From: a bacterium
Lineage (GTDB): Bacteria; Patescibacteriota; Minisyncoccia; Phycocordibacterales; UBA918
Reading direction: 5' to 3'
DNA: 13,025 nt
Assembly: GCA_002710785.1 (NCBI GenBank)
Contig: PAMC01000002.1
Coordinates: forward strand, 1-13,025
The notes beneath the pieces are model-generated. The model was not told the DNA's origin and ran no database searches. It was given only the letters and a program-made list of their open reading frames with translations. The stretch's first letter is position 1. Each line of letters starts with the position of its first letter. Position numbers and translations under genes: made by a program. This document shows positions 6,597-12,282 of the stretch, one piece after another.

Positions 6597-7229
6597 ATGA
6601 GAATTTTAGTTTTCGGCGATAGTATTACGCAGGGTTTCCATGATGATGAGATGGGTGGATGGTGCAATCGGCTTGCTCAGTATGCAATTAGGAAAACAGT
6701 TGATTCTGATTACGATTATAGTTCCTCGATTTTTAATTTGGGAATCTCTGGCAACAACACCGATAATCTTGTCAAGCGTTTCCCACATGAACTAAAAGCT
6801 CGTTTAGATGGTCAGGATGGAGCGGTCTTATTCGCGCTGGGTGTGAACGATTCTCAATTTGAACTCGGTACAAATGCAAACCGGGTCGAACTTGAAAAAT
6901 ATGAAGAGAATATCAAGGAATGTATAAACGAAGCAAAAAAATACACTGAACATGTATTCATAAATAGTCTTTTACCTGTTAACGACTCGTTGTTAAGCCC
7001 AATGCCATGGAAGCCGACTCACGGATACAGCAACACTTTTATCGATAAGTATAATGAGACTGTGAAGAGGATTGCTGCTGAGCTAGGCTGTGTGTTGATT
7101 GATATCAGTGACGTGTTTCCTAATACCAGCCAGGAATTTCTACCTGACGGTATTCACCCCAACGCTGAAGGACATCGGCTCATTTATGTGCGAGTTAAAA
7201 GTGAGCTAGAAAAAGCTGGTATTTTATAG
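6597..7229 (+). CDS. SGNH/GDSL-family hydrolase (lipase/esterase-like)
   Basis: The 210-residue product shows all four SGNH blocks. Block I is VFGDSITQG with nucleophile Ser9, block II is NLGISGNNT with Gly52, block III is LGVNDS with Asn84, and block V is LPDGIHPNAEGH with Asp184 and His187. This family includes esterases, thioesterases and carbohydrate deacetylases; the substrate cannot be read from the sequence. There is no signal peptide, so action in the cytosol is likely. It sits between two alpha/beta hydrolase genes with 1-nt gaps on either side and no strong ribosome-binding site, suggesting translational coupling. Base composition matches the neighbouring hydrolases rather than metG. 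Confidence 0.88.
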   Translation: MRILVFGDSITQGFHDDEMGGWCNRLAQYAIRKTVDSDYDYSSSIFNLGISGNNTDNLVKRFPHELKARLDGQDGAVLFALGVNDSQFELGTNANRVELEKYEENIKECINEAKKYTEHVFINSLLPVNDSLLSPMPWKPTHGYSNTFIDKYNETVKRIAAELGCVLIDISDVFPNTSQEFLPDGIHPNAEGHRLIYVRVKSELEKAGIL

Positions 7230-7230
7230 C

Positions 7231-7845
7231 ATGGAAAAGAAAGGGCAGGTGGTATTTATTCATGGGGGAGATTCGTATAACAACGATCAGGCGTTTTATG
7301 AGCACCTGCGCATACAAGAGTACGAGCCGCACCCTGAGTCATATAAACGTTGGCGAGATTGGCTTCAAGTGGAGCTCGAAGCTGCCGGATACGAGTGGTT
7401 GTTTATGGCGATGCCGAACAAGCAAAATGCTGATTACGAAGCCTGGAAGATCTGGTTTGAGAAAGTCGTGCCATTTATTGAAGTAGATAACGACACACAC
7501 GTGATTGGCTATTCTTTAGGTGCGTGTTTTTTACTTCGGTACCTTTCAGAAAACGAATCGCCGTTTCACATCAGCAAACTTCACTTAATCGCCCTTGCTT
7601 TACCGACAGATTCAGAAAGTATAGGTTCGTTTGGAGTTGATACAAAAATAATTGATCGTATTGAAGCACGTGCAGAAGTAATTAATTTGTACCATTCAAA
7701 AAACGACACCATTTGTCCTTATGCAGACAGTGAGAAGGTGGCTGCGGTTATCTCTGGCGCCAAGCTACACACTTTTACTGATCGAGGCCATTTTTTACAA
7801 CCAGAATTTCCGGAACTTCTCGCTGAAATACAAAAAATAACCTGA
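7231..7845 (+). CDS. Alpha/beta-fold serine hydrolase, second copy (RBBP9/YdeN-like)
   Basis: The 204-residue product has the oxyanion strand VVFIHGGDSY (7-16), nucleophile elbow GYSLGA with Ser95, a candidate acid Asp159 (YHSKNDTICPY), and catalytic His187 (DRGHFLQPEFPELL). It shares the end pattern 'GHF...FPEL' with the gene at 6023 but is otherwise diverged, so the two are family members rather than a recent tandem duplication. There is no signal peptide. It ends in TGA (7843-7845), which lies inside a hairpin that probably closes the metG-hydrolase operon. The substrate is unknown. AT-rich composition continues through this gene and changes back at the tatD gene. Confidence 0.8.
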   Translation: MEKKGQVVFIHGGDSYNNDQAFYEHLRIQEYEPHPESYKRWRDWLQVELEAAGYEWLFMAMPNKQNADYEAWKIWFEKVVPFIEVDNDTHVIGYSLGACFLLRYLSENESPFHISKLHLIALALPTDSESIGSFGVDTKIIDRIEARAEVINLYHSKNDTICPYADSEKVAAVISGAKLHTFTDRGHFLQPEFPELLAEIQKIT

Positions 7846-7870
7846 CGTCTCATTCGCGATACGTCAGGTT
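7839..7870 (+). terminator. Hairpin overlapping the stop of the last hydrolase
   Basis: AACCTGACGT (7839-7848) pairs perfectly with ACGTCAGGTT (7861-7870) around a 12-nt loop. The left arm contains the TGA stop. No T-tract follows, so it may be a weak terminator or a 3'-end-protecting hairpin rather than a classical intrinsic terminator. Confidence 0.55.
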
Positions 7871-7895
7871 AGCTGCGTCTGACAAAAACAGAAAC

Positions 7896-7933
7896 TCGAT
7901 CATTATCGACCACCAAACCCGATGTCGTGGTGG
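7896..7933. other. Two small adjacent hairpins in the hydrolase-tatD spacer
   Basis: TCGAT-CATT-ATCGA (7896-7909) is followed directly by CCACCA (7910-7915) pairing with TGGTGG (7928-7933). They lie in the 168-nt spacer between the last hydrolase and tatD. No gene was recognised in this spacer. The role is unknown and chance cannot be excluded. Confidence 0.3.
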
Positions 7934-7998
7934 CGGATATTTCCAGGTAGGAAAACTAAACGAATCCATCTCAATGTCTCCTCGAAGGCTTGCCACTA

Positions 7999-8007
7999 TG
8001 CTACAGT
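7999..8007 (+). promoter_or_regulatory. Extended -10 element of tatD that decides its start
   Basis: TG-C-TACAGT ends exactly 6 nt before the ATG at 8014, predicting a leaderless mRNA. A longer frame beginning with TTG at 7990 would start upstream of this promoter element and is therefore unlikely. Confidence 0.5.
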
Positions 8008-8013
8008 ACCGAC

Positions 8014-8877
8014 ATGAAATGGCAATACATCGATACGCACGCGCACCTAAACCTTTCAGCGTTTGTCGAGGATGTTGATGCGGTGGCCAAGAAATGCGCA
8101 GGGGAGGGTGTGGCGGTAATTAATGTTGGTACCAAGCAGTCGACCAGCGAGCGAGCCGTTGAGCTGGCGGATCGGCACGAGCATTGCTGTGCCATTGTCG
8201 GGCTACACCCGATTCAGACTGTGCCGGGGCGGCACGACGAGGAGGAGATCGGCAAGGGCGGCCATCCGTTTATCTCAAAGGGCGAAGTGTTTGACACCGC
8301 TTTTTACCACGAGCTCGCTAAGCAGCCCAAGGTGGTGGGGATTGGTGAGTGTGGGTTTGACTATTTTCATACTGAGGCAGACACCTACGAGCTGCAGGAA
8401 GCGGCGTTTGTCGCGCAAATTGAGCTGGCTAACGAACTCAACTTACCGCTTATGATCCACACCCGTGGCCCCAAGCCAGGGGAGGCGAGTCCGACTGGTC
8501 GCAGCGTCTATCAAGACGTGTACGAGACGCTCAAACAGCATGCCAAGGTGCCGTTTAACGTGCACTTTTACGCTGGTACCCTCGAAGAAGCCAAACAATT
8601 TTTCGACCTTGGGGGCACCATCTCATTTACCGGTGTGATTACTTTTGCCAAAGACTACGAGGAGATAGTGAAAGCAGTACCGCTCGATAAAATTCACGCC
8701 GAGACCGACTGTCCGTTTGTCGCACCGACTCCGTACCGCGGTAAACGGTGCGAACCATGGATGGTGATTGAGGTTGTAAAAAAAATCGCAGCGCTTAAAA
8801 ATTTGGATGAAGAGATGGCACAACAACAGTTGGTTCAAAACGCTGTGCAATTTTATAACTTAGGGAAAGCCGTTTAA
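8014..8877 (+). CDS. tatD: TatD-family metal-dependent hydrolase (probable DNase)
   Basis: The 287-residue TIM-barrel protein belongs to the TatD/amidohydrolase superfamily; characterised members are Mg-dependent 3'-5' exonucleases. Metal ligands are visible: His9 and His11 in DTHAHLNL, Glu112 in GIGECGFDY, His149 in MIHTRG, His184 in VHFYAGT, and Asp232 in AETDCPFVAPTPYRG. The family signature GLHP is at 63-66. The start at 8014 gives the typical N-terminus 'MxxxYIDTHAHL', supported by the promoter placement. Codon use returns to the C/G-rich style of the pre-6021 region. Its TAA (8875-8877) overlaps the stop of the convergent carboxypeptidase gene. Confidence 0.92.
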   Translation: MKWQYIDTHAHLNLSAFVEDVDAVAKKCAGEGVAVINVGTKQSTSERAVELADRHEHCCAIVGLHPIQTVPGRHDEEEIGKGGHPFISKGEVFDTAFYHELAKQPKVVGIGECGFDYFHTEADTYELQEAAFVAQIELANELNLPLMIHTRGPKPGEASPTGRSVYQDVYETLKQHAKVPFNVHFYAGTLEEAKQFFDLGGTISFTGVITFAKDYEEIVKAVPLDKIHAETDCPFVAPTPYRGKRCEPWMVIEVVKKIAALKNLDEEMAQQQLVQNAVQFYNLGKAV

Positions 8878-9785
8878 TCAAACAACTCTAAACGGTACTC
8901 GTTGAGCTCTCGCTGGGGGACTTCGTAGAAGTTGCGGCCGTCACGGTTGAGGTCGCGGGCGAGGTCTTCGCCCACAAAGCGCCAGTGCCAAGGCTCGTAG
9001 ACGTAAAATGCGTTGTCTTTTGGATACGAGAGGATAAAGCCGTGTTTGTATGCGTTGTCTAAGAGCCACTGGTAGGCCTCGGTATCGCCAAAGCCAGCCA
9101 GCTGGCCGGCAAGTGCTGGGATAGTGAAGTCGACGGCAGTACCCAGTTGGTGCTCAGAGTAGCCCTGATCGGCTGAGAAGGTGTTGGCTCCTTCTCCGTA
9201 GGTTTGCAGGTACTGACCCTTAAGCTGTGCTTGCTCGTCAAACGAGCGGTAGGCTGAGAGGACGCGTAGGTCGATGTCGTCACGCTCGGCGTCTTCGAGG
9301 AGGTCCTCTAAAAACGGCCAAGCTTGCGCGAGGAAGTATTCGTCGCTTTTGGTCGCATCTACCCACTTCTCGTCGATTTGGGTGAGCCGCTCGGGGATGT
9401 AATTTTCGTTTAAGAAGTAGACGCGTGAGTACTGCTGCAGGAGCTCCTCGTCGATTTGCGAGAGCTTGTTGAGGTCCTTCACGGCGTTAATGGTGGTGCG
9501 GTACTCTTCCTCAAACTCCTCGATGGTCCGTTCGGCGTCGCGCAGGTCTTCTTTGGTCTCCTCGAGTTCGTTTTCGAGCTCAGAGAGCTGACCATCGCGC
9601 TTTTGGATGGTTTCGACGGCTTCAGCTAAGCGCTGCGTGAGGTGGCTCTCAGTGTCGTCTGCCTCTTGCGCGGTGGTGACCAAACTGGATTTAAGCTGGG
9701 TCGTTTGGTAGAAGAAAAACCCCGCGCCACCCGCTAAGAGCACGCAGAGCACCAAGACTGACCAGTGGGTTCTGCCATTTAACAT
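8874..9785 (-). CDS. Membrane-anchored D,D-carboxypeptidase, VanY/LAS family (peptidase M15B)
   Basis: From the ATG at 9785 the product has 303 residues. Residues ~8-26 form one membrane helix; ~35-105 are charged heptad-like sequence, probably a coiled-coil stalk; ~110-300 form the catalytic domain. Zinc ligands and catalytic residues of the LAS fold are seen: SEHQLGTAVDF with His212 and Asp219, and YEPWHWRF with Glu264 and His267. LSAYRSFDEQAQL (176-188) is also typical. Such enzymes trim the terminal D-Ala from peptidoglycan stem peptides outside the membrane. An in-frame ATG at 9794 would add three residues, but the extended -10 TG-G-TACAAT overlaps it and sits 7 nt before 9785. The gene is convergent with tatD with a 4-nt overlap and divergent from rpsF. 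Confidence 0.9.
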   Translation of the reverse strand: MLNGRTHWSVLVLCVLLAGGAGFFFYQTTQLKSSLVTTAQEADDTESHLTQRLAEAVETIQKRDGQLSELENELEETKEDLRDAERTIEEFEEEYRTTINAVKDLNKLSQIDEELLQQYSRVYFLNENYIPERLTQIDEKWVDATKSDEYFLAQAWPFLEDLLEDAERDDIDLRVLSAYRSFDEQAQLKGQYLQTYGEGANTFSADQGYSEHQLGTAVDFTIPALAGQLAGFGDTEAYQWLLDNAYKHGFILSYPKDNAFYVYEPWHWRFVGEDLARDLNRDGRNFYEVPQRELNEYRLELFD

Positions 9786-9792
9786 TGGCGCC

Positions 9793-9801
9793 ATTGTACC
9801 A
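9793..9801 (-). promoter_or_regulatory. Extended -10 element of the carboxypeptidase gene
   Basis: On the minus strand TG-G-TACAAT ends 7 nt before the ATG at 9785, predicting an almost leaderless transcript. TTTAGT (9801-9806, minus strand) ending 6 nt before the alternative ATG at 9794 is a weaker candidate. Confidence 0.5.
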
Positions 9802-9844
9802 CTAAAGACCTGCTGCCTGGTGCATTGTCGGCCCTGGTTATTTG

Positions 9845-9853
9845 TGGTACGGT
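9845..9853 (+). promoter_or_regulatory. Possible extended -10 for rpsF, mirror image of the carboxypeptidase promoter
   Basis: TG-G-TACGGT on the plus strand is part of a 7-bp inverted repeat, GTACCAC (9796-9802) and GTGGTAC (9844-9850), shared with the divergent promoter. It would give a leader of about 27 nt for rpsF. TG-T-TATTAG (9862-9870) is an alternative with a leader of about 10 nt. No convincing Shine-Dalgarno precedes rpsF. Confidence 0.3.
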
Positions 9854-9886
9854 AGGCGCGTTGTTATTAGGTAAGTTCTAGACACA

Positions 9887-10441
9887 ATGTCAGACACAAC
9901 AATGCCAGCAGCTGAAGCGGCAGTGGACACCACCGATGAGGTGGTGAGCTACGAGCTCGCTTTCCACGTACTTCCAACAGTTGCTGAAGGGGAAGTAGCT
10001 ACGGTTGAGGACGCCATCAAGGCCCTCATTACCGTGGCCGGTGGTACCGTGGGGCTCGCAGAAGCAGCCCAGCGGTTTGACCTGGCCTACGAATTACAAA
10101 AGATGATTGACGGCAAGTACCGTCGTTTCGAGAGCACCTACTTCGGGTGGATCCGTTTTACAGCCGCACCAGCGGTGGTTGAAGGTATTCTCGCTGAGGT
10201 TGAAGCGCACGCCGATATCTTACGCGCGCTCCTAGTGCGCCTAACCCGCCAAGAGGAGGAGAACCCGTTTTACCTCCACGAGGCACTCGCCGCGCGCAAG
10301 CAGGTGACCGACGTCGACGTTTCTGCGTCAGCCACCGAGGAAGCTCCAGCAGCGAGCGAAGCGTCAACCGAGGATAAAGCTACAGCCGAGGAGCCAACCG
10401 AAGCTCTAGCAGAAACTGAAGCTGAAGCAACGAAAGAGTAA
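9887..10441 (+). CDS. rpsF: Small ribosomal subunit protein bS6 with acidic C-terminal tail
   Basis: The 184-residue product contains the S6 ferredoxin-like fold at ~20-122, with strands SYELAFHVLP (21-30) and YFGWIRFTAAP (85-95). S6 pairs with S18 on the platform of the small subunit. Typical S6 has about 95-135 residues. Here ~20 extra residues precede the core, and a tail from ~143 to 184 is rich in Ala, Glu and Thr. The position upstream of ssb and rpsR is the classic bacterial order and supports the call despite low sequence conservation. Codon use in the tail looks like the rest of the gene, so the extension is not an obvious frameshift. Confidence 0.85.
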   Translation: MSDTTMPAAEAAVDTTDEVVSYELAFHVLPTVAEGEVATVEDAIKALITVAGGTVGLAEAAQRFDLAYELQKMIDGKYRRFESTYFGWIRFTAAPAVVEGILAEVEAHADILRALLVRLTRQEEENPFYLHEALAARKQVTDVDVSASATEEAPAASEASTEDKATAEEPTEALAETEAEATKE

Positions 10442-10465
10442 TTACGTAACTAAGACCAACACTCT

Positions 10466-10900
10466 ATGTACCTTAATAAAGCCATGGTCTTTGGAAACCT
10501 CACCCGAGATCCAGAGATGAAAGCCCTCCCGAGCGGCACCAATGTAACCGAGTTTTCACTCGCAACTAACCGCCGCTACAAAGATCGCGATGGTAATTGG
10601 CAAGATGCCGTTGATTACCACAACATCGTTGTCTTTGGCCGCCAGGCTGAGACTAGCGCCCAGTACCTCAACAAGGGCAGCAGCGCGTACGTTGAAGGTC
10701 GCCTCCAAACCCGTTCGTGGGAGAAAGATGGCCAGAAACACTACCGCACCGAAATTGTGGCCGACCGGGTACAGTTTGGTCCGAAGGGAAGTGGCAGTAG
10801 TGCTCCAGCTGCTGAGGGTAGCAGCCAGGGTAATGATGCACCGCCGCCGGCTCCAGAATATCCAGAAGAGGAGATCAACCCAGAAGACATCCCTTTTTAG
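10466..10900 (+). CDS. ssb: Single-stranded DNA-binding protein
   Basis: The 144-residue product has an N-terminal OB fold (residues ~1-108), beginning MYLNKAMVFGNLTRDPEMK with typical strands VTEFSLATNRR, YHNIVVFGRQAE and SAYVEGRLQTRSWE. A flexible Gly/Ser/Pro/Glu linker leads to the acidic tip ending DIPF, the conserved tail that recruits recombination and replication partners such as RecO and RecQ. It binds single-stranded DNA as a tetramer. It starts 24 nt after rpsF, with no clear ribosome-binding site and no strong own promoter, so cotranscription with rpsF is likely. The stop lies at the outer edge of the structured element that precedes rpsR. Confidence 0.95.
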   Translation: MYLNKAMVFGNLTRDPEMKALPSGTNVTEFSLATNRRYKDRDGNWQDAVDYHNIVVFGRQAETSAQYLNKGSSAYVEGRLQTRSWEKDGQKHYRTEIVADRVQFGPKGSGSSAPAAEGSSQGNDAPPPAPEYPEEEINPEDIPF

Positions 10901-11015
10901 ACAATAAATTTTCCGCTCACTGCGTTACTGCTACGTAAAATGAAACTCGCTGGAGTTGATCTCCCACTCGTTTCATTTTCTGGCAGTGCCTTGCGAGCAA
11001 AAAATTTCTAGGTCT
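10899..11015 (+). other. Structured 3' element, copy 2, in the ssb-rpsR spacer
   Basis: The outer pairing is AGAC (10899-10902), AAATTTT (10906-10912) and GCTC (10915-10918) with GAGC (10995-10998), AAAATTT (11001-11007) and GTCT (11012-11015). The core again begins CTGCGTTAC (10920-10928) and ends GTGCCTTGC (10986-10994), 66 nt start to start as in copy 1. Inside, ACTGC (10927-10931) pairs with GCAGT (10983-10987), AAAATGAAAC (10937-10946) with GTTTCATTTT (10970-10979), and GGAG (10952-10955) with CTCC (10961-10964). It begins at the ssb stop codon. It may end the rpsF-ssb transcript or regulate rpsR. Confidence 0.6.
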
Positions 11016-11056
11016 TAAAAGTGGAATACTGAACTACATATTGAAATTATCAATCT

Positions 11057-11062
11057 CATAAT
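11057..11062 (+). promoter_or_regulatory. -10-like element of rpsR
   Basis: CATAAT ends 6 nt before the ATG at 11069, the same leaderless spacing seen before the RecO-like, surface protein and tatD genes. It suggests rpsR has its own promoter in addition to, or instead of, read-through from ssb. No Shine-Dalgarno is present. Confidence 0.4.
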
Positions 11063-11068
11063 CACGTT

Positions 11069-11266
11069 ATGTCAGAAGAAAATCAGACCCAGACCGTCAA
11101 TCACATTGACTACAAAGACATCATTCGTCTGAAAAACCACATCAACCCGCACGCGCGCATGTACAGCCGCCGCCGCACTGGCTTTACGGCCAAGCAGCAG
11201 CGAGACTTCGCTCGTGCGACTAAGCGTGCTCGTTTTATGGCCTTGATGCCATACGTGAGCCACTAA
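11069..11266 (+). CDS. rpsR: Small ribosomal subunit protein bS18
   Basis: The 65-residue basic protein matches S18, the partner of S6 on the small-subunit platform. The signature IDYKDIIRLKNHINPHARMY (13-32) corresponds to the usual 'idYKdvelLkkFIse.GkI.pRR' region, followed by SRRRTGFTAKQQRDFARATKRARFMALMPYV. Its length is at the short end of the family. It lies 168 nt after ssb, a larger gap than usual for this operon, and that gap holds the structured element and a promoter-like hexamer. A hairpin terminator follows 17 nt downstream. rplI (L9), which often comes next in other bacteria, is not here. Confidence 0.95.
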   Translation: MSEENQTQTVNHIDYKDIIRLKNHINPHARMYSRRRTGFTAKQQRDFARATKRARFMALMPYVSH

Positions 11267-11283
11267 TTGACTCCAACCGCAAA

Positions 11284-11320
11284 AGGTAAAGGCCGGCAGC
11301 AAAGCTGCCGGCCTTTACCT
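11284..11320. terminator. 17-bp hairpin after rpsR
   Basis: AGGTAAAGGCCGGCAGC (11284-11300) pairs perfectly with 11304-11320 around an AAA triloop. No free T-tract follows, only paired T residues within the right arm. The architecture is the same as the hairpin before glyS. Confidence 0.7.
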
Positions 11321-11361
11321 ATAAAGATTATGTTGCTAAATAAAAAACAGAAAAAGTGAAG

Positions 11362-11370
11362 TGGGACAAT
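11362..11370 (+). promoter_or_regulatory. Possible extended -10 of the small membrane protein gene
   Basis: TG-G-GACAAT ends 4 nt before the ATG at 11375, slightly closer than the 6-9 nt seen elsewhere. The position between a hairpin terminator and the gene fits a promoter. The first base of the hexamer is non-consensus. Confidence 0.3.
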
Positions 11371-11374
11371 AAAA

Positions 11375-11623
11375 ATGGGTAGACCAATAAAAAGAAATGG
11401 CCCATGGGGCTCTATTCCGCTCGATGAAGCGCAAAAGGCTGAGGGCCGTAAGGTCCTTCGGCTAAGGCGTATCGCGCTGTACGCTATGCTAGCGCTGGCT
11501 GGTATGGCTTTGAAATGGCTTGGCCTTGTCACCTTTAGCCAAGTGGCTCTGTGCGTTGGCGTTGCCATATTGGCGTTTGAACTTACAGGGCAATGGTTAA
11601 AATCTCAACCGCCGCAACATTAA
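11375..11623 (+). CDS. Small two-helix membrane protein
   Basis: I do not recognise this 82-residue protein. Its N-terminal third is basic and hydrophilic (GRPIKRNGPWG, then an EAQKAEGRKVLRLRR stretch). Two hydrophobic helices follow at ~32-48 (IALYAMLALAGMALKWL) and ~54-70 (SQVALCVGVAILAFELT), giving an N-in, C-in hairpin. There is no lipobox or enzyme motif. TG-G-GACAAT (11362-11370) ends 4 nt before the ATG and could be its promoter, with the transcription start at or inside the first codons; there is no clear ribosome-binding site. Terminators flank it on both sides (11284-11320 and 11625-11662), so it is a single-gene unit, which supports it being real. Confidence 0.65.
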   Translation: MGRPIKRNGPWGSIPLDEAQKAEGRKVLRLRRIALYAMLALAGMALKWLGLVTFSQVALCVGVAILAFELTGQWLKSQPPQH

Positions 11624-11624
11624 T

Positions 11625-11662
11625 ACCTCGACAATCCGCCTGGATTGTCGAGGTCTTTTTTT
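11625..11662. terminator. Bidirectional terminator between the small membrane protein gene and efp
   Basis: ACCTCGACAATCC (11625-11637) pairs perfectly with GGATTGTCGAGGT (11642-11654) around GCCT. Seven T residues (11656-11662) follow on the plus strand and run into the efp stop codon. It lies 2 nt after the membrane protein stop and can serve both convergent genes. Confidence 0.85.
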
Positions 11663-12236
11663 ATGCCTTCTCAACGCGTTCGGAGTACTCGCCGGTTTCG
11701 GTATTAACTGAGATGACATCACCCTGGTTGATAAACTGGGGGACCTGGATTAAATACCCAGTTTCTAAAGTGACTTCCTTAGTCGCACCGCTAGAAGTAT
11801 TGCCTTTCACTGCATCGCTCGCTTCTTTTACTTTAAGCTCAACCTTGATAGGGGTCAGAACACCGATAATTTGTTCGTTAAATACGGTGGCTTGGACAAT
11901 GGTATTTTCGGTTACAAAATCGGCTAAGTCGCCGACCAGTTCGGCCTCGAGGCTAAACCGATCGCCTGGGTTGTCGGGTGCGCAAAACCAATACTCCCCG
12001 CGGTTATTGTAGAGATACTTTACCTCGCGCTTTTCCATGTCGGCTTCCTCAAGCACGTCAGCCTGGTGGAAGGTGCGGTCGACCGTTGCGCCAGTGCGAA
12101 GATTTTTCATCTTGACGTTGTTACTGGCTTTTTGGCGGTCTTTTTTCGAAATTGAGTTAGACAGCACTACCCACGGATCGTCATCCATGATCACCGTCTT
12201 CTTTTGGACAATTTGATTGTATTGCAACTTAGCCAT
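11661..12236 (-). CDS. efp: Translation elongation factor P with atypical tip loop
   Basis: The 191-residue cytosolic protein relieves ribosomes stalled at polyproline. Three domains are visible: an N-terminal KOW-like domain (~1-65, with VKMKNLRTGATVDRTFHQAD), an OB domain (~68-130, with YLYNNRGEYWFCAPDNPGDRFSL), and a C-terminal OB domain (~132-191) bearing the family signature KGNTSSGATKEVTLETGYLIQVPQF. In E. coli the tip loop is KPGKGQ with modified Lys34. By ungapped alignment the loop here is KKDRQK (31-36), with Arg34 at the tip and no Pro-Gly. Length is normal. No Shine-Dalgarno precedes the ATG; a -10 could not be placed confidently. It is convergent with the small membrane protein gene and divergent from the sigma factor gene. 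Confidence 0.93.
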   Translation of the reverse strand: MAKLQYNQIVQKKTVIMDDDPWVVLSNSISKKDRQKASNNVKMKNLRTGATVDRTFHQADVLEEADMEKREVKYLYNNRGEYWFCAPDNPGDRFSLEAELVGDLADFVTENTIVQATVFNEQIIGVLTPIKVELKVKEASDAVKGNTSSGATKEVTLETGYLIQVPQFINQGDVISVNTETGEYSERVEKA

Positions 12237-12282
12237 CTTAGATTTTCTTACTGAGCGGCAAGCGAATTAGAAATTCTTAGAC

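Noticed and set aside
6023..7845. The two alpha/beta hydrolases as a recent tandem duplication
   Set aside because: They share only the fold motifs and a similar C-terminal ending; spacing and the remaining sequence differ throughout.
7990..8013. TTG start at 7990 for the TatD gene
   Set aside because: It lies upstream of an extended -10 that is exactly 6 nt from the ATG at 8014, and the family N-terminus fits 8014.
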